A stretch of DNA of 64,000 nt from NCBI GenBank assembly GCA_023251435.1, contig JAHEYU010000021.1:1-64000 (forward strand), in the 5' to 3' direction. A model generated the notes under the pieces. It searched no databases and had not been told where the DNA came from. It worked only from the letters and a program-made list of their open reading frames with translations. The DNA is from Bacteroidota bacterium (GTDB lineage Bacteria > Bacteroidota > Bacteroidia > Bacteroidales > Prolixibacteraceae). Numbering within the stretch: position 1 is the stretch's first letter; each line of letters starts with the position of its first letter. Of the stretch, positions 54,999-64,000 are shown piece after piece. The translations under genes were made by a program, and so were the position numbers.

Positions 54999-57197
54999 GT
55001 GAGCCAGAAAGTATTATTTATCACGCCTCCGTTTACGCAGCTAAATACGCCGTATCCCGCAACTGCCTATCTGAAAGGATTTCTGAATACAAAATCTATC
55101 ATCTCCAATCAGTGCGATTTGGGGATCGAAGTTATTCTGGAATTGTTTTCTTCGGAAGGGTTGAACTTTCTTTTCTCGCAACTTGCAACACATAACCCGC
55201 AACTTTCAGCAAACGCCCAACGAATCTACAACCTTCGCAACAGCTATATTCAAACCATCGAGCAGGTAATTGCTTTTTTACACGGCAAAAACGATGCATT
55301 GGCACATGTAATTTGCGACGAAAATTTTCTTCCTATAGCGTCGCGTTTCAATCAGGTGGAAGATTTGGACTGGGCTTTCGGAACTATGGGAATTCGCGAT
55401 AAAGCGCGGCATTTGGCAACTTTGTTCCTCGAGGATTTATCTGACTTGATTGTTGAAGCCGTTGATCCGCATTTCGGTTTTAGCCGTTATGCCGAACGAC
55501 TGGGCAGGTCTGCTGCTACCTTCGATGAAATTGATCAGGAACTGAAATCTCCGGATGGACTTATCGACGGGATTTTACTACGGCTGCTTCAGCAAAAAAT
55601 AGAAACATACAGGCCAACCATTGTCGCTCTTTCAGTGCCTTTCCCCGGAAACTTGTACTGTGCTTTTAAATGTGGCCAATGGCTGAAAAAACATTATCCT
55701 GAAATTAAGATCGCGATGGGCGGCGGTTTCCCAAATACCGAACTTCGCTCGTTGTCTGATAAGCGTGTATTTGATTACCTCGATTTTATAATGCTTGATG
55801 ATGGTGAAGCGCCTTTGCTGAATTTAATTGAATACCTCGACGGAAACTGCGCCAATACTGAATTAAAAAGAACTTTTGCACTGCAAAATGGCGAAGTGGT
55901 TTACCTTAATGGCTCCGCTTCCGGAGATTTTTCGCAATCAGAAGTGGGCGTGCCCGATTATTCCGATTTTTTGCTCGACAAATACCTTTCGGTCATCGAA
56001 ATTGTTAACCCGATGCACCGCCTTTGGAGCGACGGACGATGGAACAAAATGACGCTGGCACACGGATGTTATTGGGGGCGATGCACGTTTTGCGACACTT
56101 CGCTCGACTATATTAAACGCTACGAACCAAGTGCAGCGCAGCTTTTATGCGACCGCATCGAACAAATAATCCTTCAGACCGGCCAAATCGGATTCCATTT
56201 TGTTGACGAAGCCGCTCCTCCTGCTCTGATGCGGGCTTTGGCCTTGGAAATTATCCGCAGAAAAATCACAGTGGTTTGGTGGACCAATATCCGCTTCGAA
56301 AAAAGTTTTACTTACGATTTATGCCATCTTCTGAAAGAATCTGGTTGCATCGCGGTATCAGGAGGACTGGAAGTTGCCTCCGATCGCTTGCTGGGCTTGA
56401 TTAACAAAGGAGTGAGCGTGGTGAAAGTGGCGAAAGTTACCGATAATTTCACCCGCGCCGGGATCATGGTTCATGCTTATTTAATGTACGGATTCCCAAC
56501 GCAAACAGCGCAGGAAACCATCGATTCACTCGAAGTGGTCCGCCAGTTGTTCGAAGCAGGAGTGGTACAATCGGGTTTCTGGCACCAGTTTGCGATGACG
56601 GCCCACAGTCCTGTTGGGCTGAATCCCTCGCAATTCAAGGTTAAAATTGAAAACGAAAAACCCGGAACATTCGCCAATAACGATCTCATTCACTCCGATC
56701 CAACCGGAGCAGAACATGAACTATTCAGCGAAGGATTGAAAAAATCACTTTTTAACTACATGCACGGAATTTGCTTCGATTTTCCACTTCAGGATTGGTT
56801 CGGTTTTAAAGTGCCACGCACTACCGTCGCGCCCAGTTATATTCGCGAAGCAATTGATTCGCAGGATTTTGAATCTCCGGGGCCAAATGCTAAAGTATAT
56901 TGGTTGGGAGGAGCTGTTGCGGTGCGCTATTTCAGCAAAAAGAAAAAGAACCAAACCTTCGAAATGGCTGAACTGACCTTCGTAAATAAAAAAGAGAATT
57001 TAATCATTCAATTGAAACAGGACCAAGGGAAATGGCTGTTCGAACAAATTCCTGAAATTTCAGTAAGTAGCAATAAACTAGCGACTTTTGGAGAACTTGC
57101 AAAAGATTTTGAAGATCAAACCGGAAGTGATTTAGTGCTTTTCTGGAACAGTACATCCATGAAAAACCTAAGGGAAAACGGACTGCTGATGTTGTGA
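54999..57197 (+). CDS. B12-binding-domain radical SAM protein
   Basis: The 732-residue protein has a B12-binding-type N-terminal domain (VLFITPPFTQLNTPYPATAYLKGFL; later MGGGFPNTELRSL and LDDGEAPLLNLIEYL), then the radical SAM cluster HGCYWGRCTFCDTS near residue 355 (CxxxCxxC), and GLEVASDRLLGLINKGVS. No DxHxxG histidine is seen, so cobalamin may be bound base-off or not at all. GTG at 54999 is the only plausible start near the domain. Function is unknown. Residues about 65-75 (QLATHNPQLS) come from a word-repeat-like DNA stretch. Confidence 0.85.
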   Translation: MSQKVLFITPPFTQLNTPYPATAYLKGFLNTKSIISNQCDLGIEVILELFSSEGLNFLFSQLATHNPQLSANAQRIYNLRNSYIQTIEQVIAFLHGKNDALAHVICDENFLPIASRFNQVEDLDWAFGTMGIRDKARHLATLFLEDLSDLIVEAVDPHFGFSRYAERLGRSAATFDEIDQELKSPDGLIDGILLRLLQQKIETYRPTIVALSVPFPGNLYCAFKCGQWLKKHYPEIKIAMGGGFPNTELRSLSDKRVFDYLDFIMLDDGEAPLLNLIEYLDGNCANTELKRTFALQNGEVVYLNGSASGDFSQSEVGVPDYSDFLLDKYLSVIEIVNPMHRLWSDGRWNKMTLAHGCYWGRCTFCDTSLDYIKRYEPSAAQLLCDRIEQIILQTGQIGFHFVDEAAPPALMRALALEIIRRKITVVWWTNIRFEKSFTYDLCHLLKESGCIAVSGGLEVASDRLLGLINKGVSVVKVAKVTDNFTRAGIMVHAYLMYGFPTQTAQETIDSLEVVRQLFEAGVVQSGFWHQFAMTAHSPVGLNPSQFKVKIENEKPGTFANNDLIHSDPTGAEHELFSEGLKKSLFNYMHGICFDFPLQDWFGFKVPRTTVAPSYIREAIDSQDFESPGPNAKVYWLGGAVAVRYFSKKKKNQTFEMAELTFVNKKENLIIQLKQDQGKWLFEQIPEISVSSNKLATFGELAKDFEDQTGSDLVLFWNSTSMKNLRENGLLML

Positions 57198-57220
57198 AAG
57201 AGTTATTTCAACTATCTTTG
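57192..57220 (+). promoter_or_regulatory. Probable promoter of metG
   Basis: TTG at 57192-57194 lies 18 bases before TATCTTTG (57213-57220), an exact TAnnTTTG, 25 bases before the metG ATG. Confidence 0.55.
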
Positions 57221-57245
57221 TCACCCTCAATAAAATCATCGTACA

Positions 57246-59279
57246 ATGACTGACTTTAAGCGTACCCTCATTACTTCGGCTTTGCCGTATGCCAACGGCC
57301 CGGTTCACATCGGACACCTTGCTGGTGTGTATGTTCCGGCTGATATTTATGCCCGCTACCTGCGTATGAACGGACAGGATGTGGCATTTATAGGCGGTTC
57401 CGATGAACACGGTGTACCCATTACCCTGAAAGCCAAAAATGAAGGAGTTACCCCACAAGATATAGTGGACAAATACCACGGCATCATAAAAGATGCTTTT
57501 TCCCGCTTCGGAATTTCATTCGATGTGTATTCGCGGACGAGTGCCCCGATACATCATGAAACAGCATCTGCATTCTTCAAAAAATTATATGAAGAGGGCA
57601 AATTCATCGAGAAAACCAGCGAACAATACTATGACGCCGAAGCCAAACAATTCCTGGCCGACCGTTACATCACCGGCACTTGTCCACGTTGCGGCAACGA
57701 ACGCGCTTATGGCGACCAGTGCGAAGCTTGCGGAAGTACGCTGAATGCTACCGATCTGATCAACCCGAAATCGACTTTGAGCGGAAATCCGCCGGTGATG
57801 AAAGAAACCAAACACTGGTATTTGCCACTCGATCAATACGAAGGTTGGCTGAAAGAATGGATTCTTGAAGGCCATAAAGAATGGAAATCGAATGTTTACG
57901 GTCAGTGCAAATCGTGGATCGACAGCGGATTGCAACCACGCGCCGTAACCCGCGACCTCGATTGGGGCGTGCCTGTTCCGGTTGAAGGCGCCGAAGGAAA
58001 AGTGTTGTACGTGTGGTTCGACGCGCCGATTGGATACATTTCGGCTACCAAAGAATGGACACCCGACTGGGAAAAATGGTGGAAAGATCCGGAAACCAAA
58101 CTGGTTCATTTCATCGGGAAAGACAATATTGTATTCCATTGCATCATTTTTCCGGCCATGCTCAAAGCCGAAGGAACATTTATTTTGCCTGAAAATGTAC
58201 CGGCCAACGAATTCCTGAATTTAGAAGGCGACAAAATCTCGACTTCGCGCAATTGGGCTGTCTGGCTGCATGAATACCTCGACGAATTTCCGGGCAAGGA
58301 AGATGTACTGAAATATGTATTGACCGCCAACGCTCCCGAAACCAAAGACAACGATTTTACCTGGAAAGATTTTCAGGCCCGCAACAACAACGAACTGGTG
58401 GCTGTGCTGGGTAACTTCGTAAACCGTGCACTGGTGCTGACTCAAAAATATTACGACGGAAAAGTTCCGGCGGCAGGCGAACTAACAGAAACAGACAAAC
58501 TGGCGCTGGCTGAAATTTCAGTCATTAAAGCTGAAGTGGAAAAGAGCATTTCGCAATATCGTTTCCGCGAAGCCCTGAAATTCGCGATGGATCTGGCCCG
58601 TTTGGGGAACAAATACCTGGCCGATGCCGAGCCCTGGAAGGTTGTAAAAACCGATCCTGCCCGGGTGGAAACCATCATGAATGTCTGTTTGCAGATTACC
58701 GCCAACCTGACGATAATTTTCGCGCCGTTCCTTCCATTCAGTATGGATAAATTGCGTATATTCCTGAATATGGACGAACTGAACTGGAGCAACCTCGGGC
58801 GCACCGATCTGCTTCTTTTTGGTCACCAAACCAACACTCCTGAATTGCTGTTCGAAAAAATTGAAGACGATGTTATTGAGTTTCAGGTAAACAAATTGCT
58901 GGCTACCAAAAAAGCCAATGAAGTAGCCAATGCAACTGCCGCACCAGCGAAAGAAAACTGCACATACGACGATTTCCAGAAAATGGACATCCGCACCGGG
59001 ACCATCATCGAAGCCGAGAAAGTGGCCAAAACTAAAAAGCTGCTGAAACTGACCATCGACACCGGAATCGACAAACGCACCGTAGTTTCGGGCATTGCCG
59101 AATATTACAATCCGGAAGAAATTATTGGCCAGCAGGTGAGCATTCTGGTGAACCTCGAACCTCGTGAACTGAAAGGAATCCTATCGCAGGGAATGATCCT
59201 GATGGCACAGGATGCCGATGGTTCGCTGAAATTCGTGACCCCAACCGTACCTGTTAAAAACGGGTCAGAAATAAAATAG
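57246..59279 (+). CDS. metG: Methionyl-tRNA synthetase MetG
   Basis: The 677-residue class I synthetase has the HIGH-type motif [15 protein letters not shown], a zinc knuckle with CPRCG and CEACGS, KMSKS-type [10 protein letters not shown] near residue 330, and a C-terminal tRNA-binding OB domain ([33 protein letters not shown]). The zinc and dimer domains are those of the long form. It follows the radical SAM gene by 48 bases but has its own promoter. Confidence 0.96.
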   Translation: MTDFKRTLITSALPYANGPVHIGHLAGVYVPADIYARYLRMNGQDVAFIGGSDEHGVPITLKAKNEGVTPQDIVDKYHGIIKDAFSRFGISFDVYSRTSAPIHHETASAFFKKLYEEGKFIEKTSEQYYDAEAKQFLADRYITGTCPRCGNERAYGDQCEACGSTLNATDLINPKSTLSGNPPVMKETKHWYLPLDQYEGWLKEWILEGHKEWKSNVYGQCKSWIDSGLQPRAVTRDLDWGVPVPVEGAEGKVLYVWFDAPIGYISATKEWTPDWEKWWKDPETKLVHFIGKDNIVFHCIIFPAMLKAEGTFILPENVPANEFLNLEGDKISTSRNWAVWLHEYLDEFPGKEDVLKYVLTANAPETKDNDFTWKDFQARNNNELVAVLGNFVNRALVLTQKYYDGKVPAAGELTETDKLALAEISVIKAEVEKSISQYRFREALKFAMDLARLGNKYLADAEPWKVVKTDPARVETIMNVCLQITANLTIIFAPFLPFSMDKLRIFLNMDELNWSNLGRTDLLLFGHQTNTPELLFEKIEDDVIEFQVNKLLATKKANEVANATAAPAKENCTYDDFQKMDIRTGTIIEAEKVAKTKKLLKLTIDTGIDKRTVVSGIAEYYNPEEIIGQQVSILVNLEPRELKGILSQGMILMAQDADGSLKFVTPTVPVKNGSEIK

Positions 59280-59295
59280 ATATCAATATTGTGCA

Positions 59296-59383
59296 GTCAT
59301 CCCGAATTTATTTCGGGATCTGATATAAGTTGAGATCCTGAAACCCCGCCTGACAAGTTAGCGGGCAGGAAGTTCAGGATGAC
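59296..59383. repeat. Dispersed-type palindromic element with GTCATCC ends
   Basis: The 88-bp stretch begins GTCATCC and ends GGATGAC, and contains an inner CCCGAA/TTCGGG hairpin and a CCCGCCTG/CGGGCAGG hairpin. The nested layout is that of a non-coding mobile repeat. The rest of 59280-59609 holds only the terminator and operator listed separately. Confidence 0.55.
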
Positions 59384-59495
59384 GTTTTCAAAGGAGTATT
59401 TCCAAAATATAATTGCGCCAACTACTGTTGGTGTGGTTTTCGTAAGCCTCAGTGCCGTCGTCAAGGCGGGTCGGTTGCTTACTCTATTATAACCG

Positions 59496-59526
59496 AACCC
59501 ACTTTCTTACGAGAAGGTGGGTTTTT
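59496..59526 (+). terminator. Terminator-like hairpin before the GntR/ABC operon
   Basis: AACCCACTTTCT-TACG-AGAAGGTGGGTT, 12 bp with one wobble, followed by Ts. It shares its core with the hairpin at 61559. Confidence 0.7.
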
Positions 59527-59550
59527 AATTTCAAAAAAATATCTTCAGTA

Positions 59551-59581
59551 TTTGGATTTTACAAAAAGCAATGTATATTTG
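59551..59581 (+). promoter_or_regulatory. Promoter of the ABC-GntR operon
   Basis: TTTG at 59551-59554, 19 bases, then TATATTTG at 59574-59581, a perfect fit to the Bacteroidota consensus. Confidence 0.7.
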
Positions 59582-59602
59582 TGTATTAATAAACTAATAC
59601 AC
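59581..59602. promoter_or_regulatory. Probable GntR (YtrA-type) operator
   Basis: GTGTATTA-ATAAAC-TAATACAC is a perfect 8-bp inverted repeat that begins on the last base of the -7 element, so a bound repressor would block the start of transcription. The operon encodes its own GntR regulator. Confidence 0.6.
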
Positions 59603-59609
59603 CAACACT

Positions 59610-60446
59610 GTGATAAAAATTGAAAATCTGAATTTTTACTATCAGCGCAAACATCAGGTTTACGATAGTTTAAACCTGACTATTGAAGATGGCGCTGTTT
59701 GTGCTTTGCTCGGGCTTAACGGTGCAGGGAAAACAACCTTGCTAAATCTTATTGCCGGGTTTCTAATTCCCAAAGCTGGTTCATGCCAGGTTTTTGGGCA
59801 CGAAGCCTCCTTTCGTGAACCTGAAATGCTCGAAGAAATATTTCTGGTAGGCGATACCAGCGAATTTCCGAACATGACAATTGCAGAGTTTTGCAATCTA
59901 TATTCCGGATTTTATCCAAAGTTCGATCAAAAACTTTTATCAGATTGCATATCCGAGTTTGGGTTAAACCCCGGTTCATCGCTAAAAAGGCTTTCGTATG
60001 GCGATAAGCGTAAAGTAATGATAAGCTTTGCTATTGCTACACGATGCCGAATTTTACTTTTTGATGAACCAACAAACGGGTTGGATATTCCTTCAAAATC
60101 GACCTTTCGAAAATTAATCGCAGCATCGTTGACTGAAGATCAAACTATTATAATGGCCACGCATCAGGTGCGCGATTTGGCAAATTTAGTAGATCGGATT
60201 ATTGTCGAACACAATGGTAAAATAATCCTGAATCAACAGGTTGACCATATTGCTGAAAAGTTGATTTTTGGGTTAAATCCTGAAAAAGTTGAAGTTGGAA
60301 ATCTTATCTATAAAGCCGATAATTTTAATCCCAACGATACGATTTCACTAAACAAGGACGGTGAACCCGGACTGGTTGATATTGAGTCACTTTTTACGGC
60401 GGCAGTGACAATGCCGACTGAAATTTCAAAGATTTTTAATTCTTAA
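59610..60446 (+). CDS. ABC transporter ATP-binding protein
   Basis: The 278-residue ATPase has Walker A GLNGAGKTTLLN, signature LSYGDKRK, Walker B ILLFDEPTNGLD and the switch His in MATHQ. The GTG start at 59610 lies 8 bases after the operator. The C-terminal 70 residues are a family-typical extension. With the next membrane protein it forms a transporter of the YtrB/BcrA type, which by family habit handles peptides or cell-envelope stress, not proven here. Confidence 0.9.
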   Translation: MIKIENLNFYYQRKHQVYDSLNLTIEDGAVCALLGLNGAGKTTLLNLIAGFLIPKAGSCQVFGHEASFREPEMLEEIFLVGDTSEFPNMTIAEFCNLYSGFYPKFDQKLLSDCISEFGLNPGSSLKRLSYGDKRKVMISFAIATRCRILLFDEPTNGLDIPSKSTFRKLIAASLTEDQTIIMATHQVRDLANLVDRIIVEHNGKIILNQQVDHIAEKLIFGLNPEKVEVGNLIYKADNFNPNDTISLNKDGEPGLVDIESLFTAAVTMPTEISKIFNS

Positions 60447-60456
60447 ACCTACCAAC

Positions 60457-61170
60457 ATGAATCATTCATTTATTAAAATGCTCCAATACGAGTATAAAGC
60501 AAACTATATGATGTGGTTGTATAATCTTATCATTGGAGTCGGATTACTAACAACCTTTTATTTTTCTGGTACTACTCATGGTTCCGCTTATCCAATATTT
60601 ATTTTTCCAATTTTTTTGTTGTTAACATGGGTTTTTACCATTAACTCATACCAGGAATCGACCAAAAGCCAGTCAATGCAAATGTATCATCTTGTTCCAA
60701 TTTCAAGAAATACGAAATTCATATCTAAACAATGTATTACACTGTTGGCCTACCCGCTGGCATTATCATTACTTACAGCTTTTTTAATTGGAATAATCAG
60801 GATTTTTGTAAATAATCCGGATGTATTTCATAATTATAGTACCTCTTCTAATGTATCTAATCACACAAGTATAACTGGATTTAACTTGCTATTAATTTGG
60901 ATTTTCGGTCACTCTGTAAGTACTTTTTTTGCTATTATTTTCAAGAAAAACAAAATAGTATATGCCTTTCTAATTTCTTTGGGATTACAATTCGTTTCAT
61001 CTATTGCAATGGCAATCTATATTTCGATTCTCAACCTAAAAAACGGAGACAGAGTTCCAACTATTTTCACTAATAACAACATTGGCGACTATTTTGTCGT
61101 TGTTGCTTTGTTGCTTTCACTTGTTCTATATGGCATTTCGTATCATCTGTTTTTCAGGAGGCAATTGTAA
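60457..61170 (+). CDS. ABC transporter permease-like membrane protein
   Basis: The 237-residue protein has about six hydrophobic segments and short loops. Sequence similarity to known permeases is weak by eye, but its place between the ATPase and the GntR gene, with an overlap TAATG to the latter, supports a permease role. Codon use is more AT-rich than that of its neighbours. Confidence 0.7.
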   Translation: MNHSFIKMLQYEYKANYMMWLYNLIIGVGLLTTFYFSGTTHGSAYPIFIFPIFLLLTWVFTINSYQESTKSQSMQMYHLVPISRNTKFISKQCITLLAYPLALSLLTAFLIGIIRIFVNNPDVFHNYSTSSNVSNHTSITGFNLLLIWIFGHSVSTFFAIIFKKNKIVYAFLISLGLQFVSSIAMAIYISILNLKNGDRVPTIFTNNNIGDYFVVVALLLSLVLYGISYHLFFRRQL

Positions 61171-61529
61171 TGGAATTTCATTCACAACGTGCTATATTTT
61201 TTCAGATTGCCGATCTGTTAACCGACGGCATCCTGGAAAAGAAATGGGCTGCCGATGAACGTGTCCCCTCGGTGCGCGAACTGGCAGCTTCGATTGAGGT
61301 GAACCCCAACACGGTGATGCGTGCCTATACTTTTCTTCAGGATCAGGGCATTATTGTCAATAAGCGGGGAATTGGCTTTTTTGTCACCAGCGATTCTGTT
61401 TCAAAGATCATTGAATTGAAAAGAGCAGAATTCATTGTACAGGAAATTCCAAAAATTTCGAGAACCTTAAAATTGCTGAATCTGTCGTTCGATGAAATGA
61501 AAAGCTTGCTCGAGGCAACTAAGATCTGA
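61170..61529 (+). CDS. GntR-family transcriptional regulator (YtrA type)
   Basis: The 119-residue protein is a GntR winged helix (residues 10-75; DERVPSVRELAASIEVNPNTVMRAYTFLQDQGII) with only a short C-terminal tail and no effector domain, the YtrA subfamily form. It starts within the permease stop codon. It likely represses its own operon through the palindrome at 59581. Confidence 0.9.
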   Translation: MEFHSQRAIFFQIADLLTDGILEKKWAADERVPSVRELAASIEVNPNTVMRAYTFLQDQGIIVNKRGIGFFVTSDSVSKIIELKRAEFIVQEIPKISRTLKLLNLSFDEMKSLLEATKI

Positions 61530-61558
61530 TCATTTTATTTTCGACAACAACTGCATCG

Positions 61559-61590
61559 AACCCGTTTTCTTCCGAGAAGGCGGGTTTTTT
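61559..61590 (+). terminator. Terminator after the GntR operon
   Basis: AACCCGTTTTCT-TCCG-AGAAGGCGGGTT, 12 bp with two wobbles, then a T-run, 30 bases after the gntR stop. Confidence 0.8.
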
Positions 61591-61609
61591 CAGGCCATAA
61601 AACGAAAAC

Positions 61610-61692
61610 TACCCTAACTTTGTGTCGATATTTGGTGAAAATTACCCTAACTTTGTTACTATATTTAGTAATAATTACCCTAACTTTGTGCC
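61610..61692 (+). repeat. Three 33-bp repeats before the DUF4143 ATPase gene
   Basis: TACCCTAACTTTGT recurs at 61610, 61643 and 61676, exactly 33 bases apart, the third copy running into the ATG at 61693. Each copy contains TAACTTTG, a match to the -7 consensus TAnnTTTG. Confidence 0.8.
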
Positions 61693-63054
61693 ATGTTTAA
61701 CAGATATATTATAGCAGAACTCGATACATGGCTGGCTCAATTAAGCCGCAAGCCTTTGATATTAAGGGGAGCCAGGCAAGTTGGAAAAACGACTTTGGTG
61801 ATGCAGTTTGCCAGTCGGTTTGAGCAATACATTTACCTGAATCTGGAATTACCGGAAGACCGGCAACCTTTCGAACAATTTGCCTCTGTTGAAACTTTGA
61901 TTCAGGCTCTGTTTTTTATCAAAAACTGTTCGCTGGATCAAAAGAAAAGAACCTTGATTTTTATCGATGAAATTCAGGAAGTACCTGCTGCACTAAATAT
62001 TCTGAGATATTTTTTTGAACAGGAACCAGATATTCCGGTGATTGCCGCAGGCAGTATGCTGGAAACCCTTTTCGATAAAAACATCAGTTTTCCGGTTGGT
62101 CGGGTGGAATACAAAGTGGTTAGGCCTGCCTCCTTCCCTGAATTTCTGGATGCAATGGGAGAAAAAGCTGCATTAACCCAACTGGAGAAGATTCCGGTTG
62201 CAAAATTTGCCCACTCCAAATTGTTACAGCTATTTCATACCTACACACTTATTGGTGGGATGCCCGAGATTGTTAATAGCTACAGTCAGAATAAAGATAT
62301 AAAAGCGCTTTCTCCCATATACGATTCCTTAATTGCTTCATATCTCGAGGATGTTGAGAAATATGCATCCTCCAACTCACAAATTCAGCACATTCGTCAT
62401 GCCATCTCGTTTTCATTTCCAAATGCCGGAAAGCGTATCAAATTTGAAGGCTTTGGTAATTCTGCATATAAGTCGCGCGACATGGGCGAAGCACTTCGAA
62501 TTTTAGAAAAAGCGCTCTTGCTTCAACTGATTTTCCCCTGTACATCAGCGATTTTGCCTTTAATGCCAGATGTTAAGAAATCGCCCAGATTACAAGTATT
62601 GGATACCGGACTGATTAATTATTCGGTTGGCATTCAGAAAGAAATTTTGGGAACTACCGATTTGCTCTCGGTTTATCAGGGAGCAATCATTGAACATCTG
62701 ATCGGTCAAGAGTTAATTTCCACCCAAAATCTGGCGTTGAGTGCCCTTCAATTTTGGGTGCGCGAGAAAAAGACTTCGAATGCTGAAGTGGATTATATTT
62801 TCCCTTTTGAAGGAAAACTGATCCCGATTGAGGTTAAATCGGGAAAAGAAGGAACTTTAAAGTCGTTGCACCTTTTTATGGACGAAGCGCCTCATTCGTT
62901 TGCCGTCCGGTTTTATTCGGGAGAATTGAGTGTTACAGAAGCCCAAACCACCTCCGGAAAGGTTTATCAATTGCTGAATTTGCCGTATTATCTTGGTACA
63001 CAGCTCGAAAAGCACCTGAATTGGTTTGTAAACCGAAATATTAGTAATGAGTAG
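61693..63054 (+). CDS. AAA ATPase with DUF4143 domain
   Basis: The 453-residue protein has Walker A LRGARQVGKTTLV near residue 25, Walker B IFIDEIQEVP near 95, the sensor PVIAAGSMLET, and a C-terminal DUF4143 region with the nuclease-like NAEVDYIFPF and IPIEVKSGKEG. Many Bacteroidota genomes hold numerous members, mostly uncharacterised. It stands alone, with an unusual repeat as its leader. Confidence 0.9.
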   Translation: MFNRYIIAELDTWLAQLSRKPLILRGARQVGKTTLVMQFASRFEQYIYLNLELPEDRQPFEQFASVETLIQALFFIKNCSLDQKKRTLIFIDEIQEVPAALNILRYFFEQEPDIPVIAAGSMLETLFDKNISFPVGRVEYKVVRPASFPEFLDAMGEKAALTQLEKIPVAKFAHSKLLQLFHTYTLIGGMPEIVNSYSQNKDIKALSPIYDSLIASYLEDVEKYASSNSQIQHIRHAISFSFPNAGKRIKFEGFGNSAYKSRDMGEALRILEKALLLQLIFPCTSAILPLMPDVKKSPRLQVLDTGLINYSVGIQKEILGTTDLLSVYQGAIIEHLIGQELISTQNLALSALQFWVREKKTSNAEVDYIFPFEGKLIPIEVKSGKEGTLKSLHLFMDEAPHSFAVRFYSGELSVTEAQTTSGKVYQLLNLPYYLGTQLEKHLNWFVNRNISNE

Positions 63055-63381
63055 AAGCTTTATTCCCTAATCTTTCGATCATTTATTTTTCGCATTCTCC
63101 AATTATTGCTGAATTTTTGATCCGCAATTATTTCCTAAAAAATATTAAATCCTGTAACGTTTCATTTAGCAGATCGTCATATTCTGGTGTACAGAAAATT
63201 CAGAAACAGAAAACACGATGATTTGGAAATTGGGTTTACCGGTATTCCGGGGCTCTTTTAACCTGAAAAAAGGAGCATTTTAACCGTTTTACGGTCTGAA
63301 ATCTGCCATTCATCGAAAAAAATAAGTCAAGAGGAATATTATACACGATTTTTGATTCGAAAACTACAGAAAACAAAGCCA
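63055..63381. other. Intergenic gap before the terminal ABC gene
   Basis: The 327-base gap is AT-rich. I see a weak GGCTC...GGAGC hairpin near 63251-63275 and a 22-codon ORF too short to support. No convincing promoter or RNA is seen. Confidence 0.4.
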
Positions 63382-64000
63382 TGATTAGATTAAACAACAT
63401 TCACAAATCCTATGAAATGGGAAGCAACAGTCTCCATGTTCTGAAAGGCATCGACCTTAATATTGAGCAGGGAGATTTTGTTTCTATCATGGGTTCCTCC
63501 GGTTCAGGAAAGTCAACTCTCCTGAATATTCTGGGGATGCTCGATAATTATGACAAAGGAACTTACCATTTGTCAGGCAATCTGATTGCAAATATGAGTG
63601 AGAAAAAGGCCGCCAAATATCGGAATGATATGGTGGGTTTTGTATTTCAGTCGTTCAACCTCATTTCGTTTAAAAATGCCATGGAAAACGTGGCGCTTCC
63701 ACTTTATTACAAGGGAGTTCCACGAAAAAAACGGAATCTGATCGCGATGGAATATCTCGAAAAACTGGGGCTGAAAGAGTGGGCCAACCACATGCCCAGC
63801 GAGATGTCGGGTGGTCAGAAACAGCGTGTAGCCATTGCCCGTGCACTGATTTCGCAGCCTAAAATAATTTTGGCAGATGAGCCAACCGGTGCTTTAGATA
63901 CTGCAACTTCGTACGAAGTAATGGAAATTCTGAAAGACATTAATGCCGCCGGAATTACTGTAATTATTGTTACCCACGAACACGATATTGCTGCAATGAC
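63382..64000 (+). CDS. ABC transporter ATP-binding protein, MacB/LolD type, cut at window end
   Basis: The frame is open from ATG at 63382 to the end of the window, so it is absent from the ORF track. It encodes Walker A GSSGSGKSTLLN, Q-loop VFQSFNLISF, signature MSGGQKQRVAIARAL and Walker B IILADEPTGALD, with switch His VTHEHD. The PFxxF-like LISFKNAMENVALPL pattern is that of lipoprotein-release or macrolide-export ATPases. The permease partner is expected beyond the window. Confidence 0.9.

Noticed and set aside
63207-63275. 22-codon ORF before the last ABC gene
   Set aside because: It is too short, with no conserved content or start signal to support it.
1-64000. tRNA, rRNA, CRISPR arrays, insertion sequences
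   Set aside because: I looked for T-loop signatures, regular direct repeats with spacers, and transposase motifs and found none.

Overview
The window looks like a chromosomal segment of an anaerobic or facultative member of the Bacteroidota, probably near the Marinilabiliales/Bacteroidales. The basis is the type of promoter (TTTG, about 20 bases, TAnnTTTG), families typical of the phylum (DUF4270 lipoprotein, short glycogen/starch synthase, PiT transporter with a PhoU-like tail, split CcsB/CcsA) and SPII lipoproteins with Cys near residues 17-24. I see no rRNA, tRNA, CRISPR array, transposase or phage module.

Layout. 1-6 kb: outer-membrane barrel (5' cut off), secreted AGE-family epimerase, ComF, small membrane and lipoproteins, tRNA-dihydrouridine synthase, DUF1232 protein and a TSUP exporter. 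6-17 kb: a phosphate regulon, with a PiT transporter, porin, pstSCAB, phoU and a PhoB/PhoR pair; its promoter region carries 11-bp-period direct repeats that look like PHO boxes. A second PiT paralogue at 52-54 kb has the clearest such array. 17-26.5 kb: methionine synthesis, with metF and a separate minus-strand operon DUF39 / NIL-ferredoxin / COG2122 / metH. The operon is headed by a promoter, a SAM-I riboswitch and a 21-codon leader ORF ending Met-Cys-Met-Cys. By family knowledge this is the sulfide-to-homocysteine-to-methionine route of anaerobes. 26.7-32 kb: cysS, then nrfHA and a porin for nitrite ammonification, with a CRP/FNR-like palindrome and a duplicated leader motif upstream. 32-38 kb: DODA-type dioxygenase, pirin, PQQ-like propeller protein, TMEM175 channel, a broken Imm-5-like gene, rsgA and an ORF6N protein. 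38-40.5 kb: ccsB-ccsA, which probably matures the NrfHA cytochromes. 40.5-51.7 kb: lipase-like lipoprotein, folate genes (folK, folB, a FolM-like SDR), aldo-keto reductase, PPSR, glmS, DUF4270, glycogen synthase, panC, panD and rfaE2. 54-64 kb: MarC, a B12-binding radical SAM protein, metG, a GntR-controlled ABC operon with a visible operator, a DUF4143 ATPase behind three 33-bp repeats, and the start of a MacB/LolD-type ABC ATPase cut by the window end.

The parts most worth a second look are the methionine operon leader, the PHO-box arrays, the nrf leader, two genes each broken by an early in-frame TAA, and several intergenic repeat families, one of which is translated within a CDS. Coding starts were moved from the ORF track where homology or sequence layout favoured a downstream start. 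All functional calls are made by eye, without database searches.
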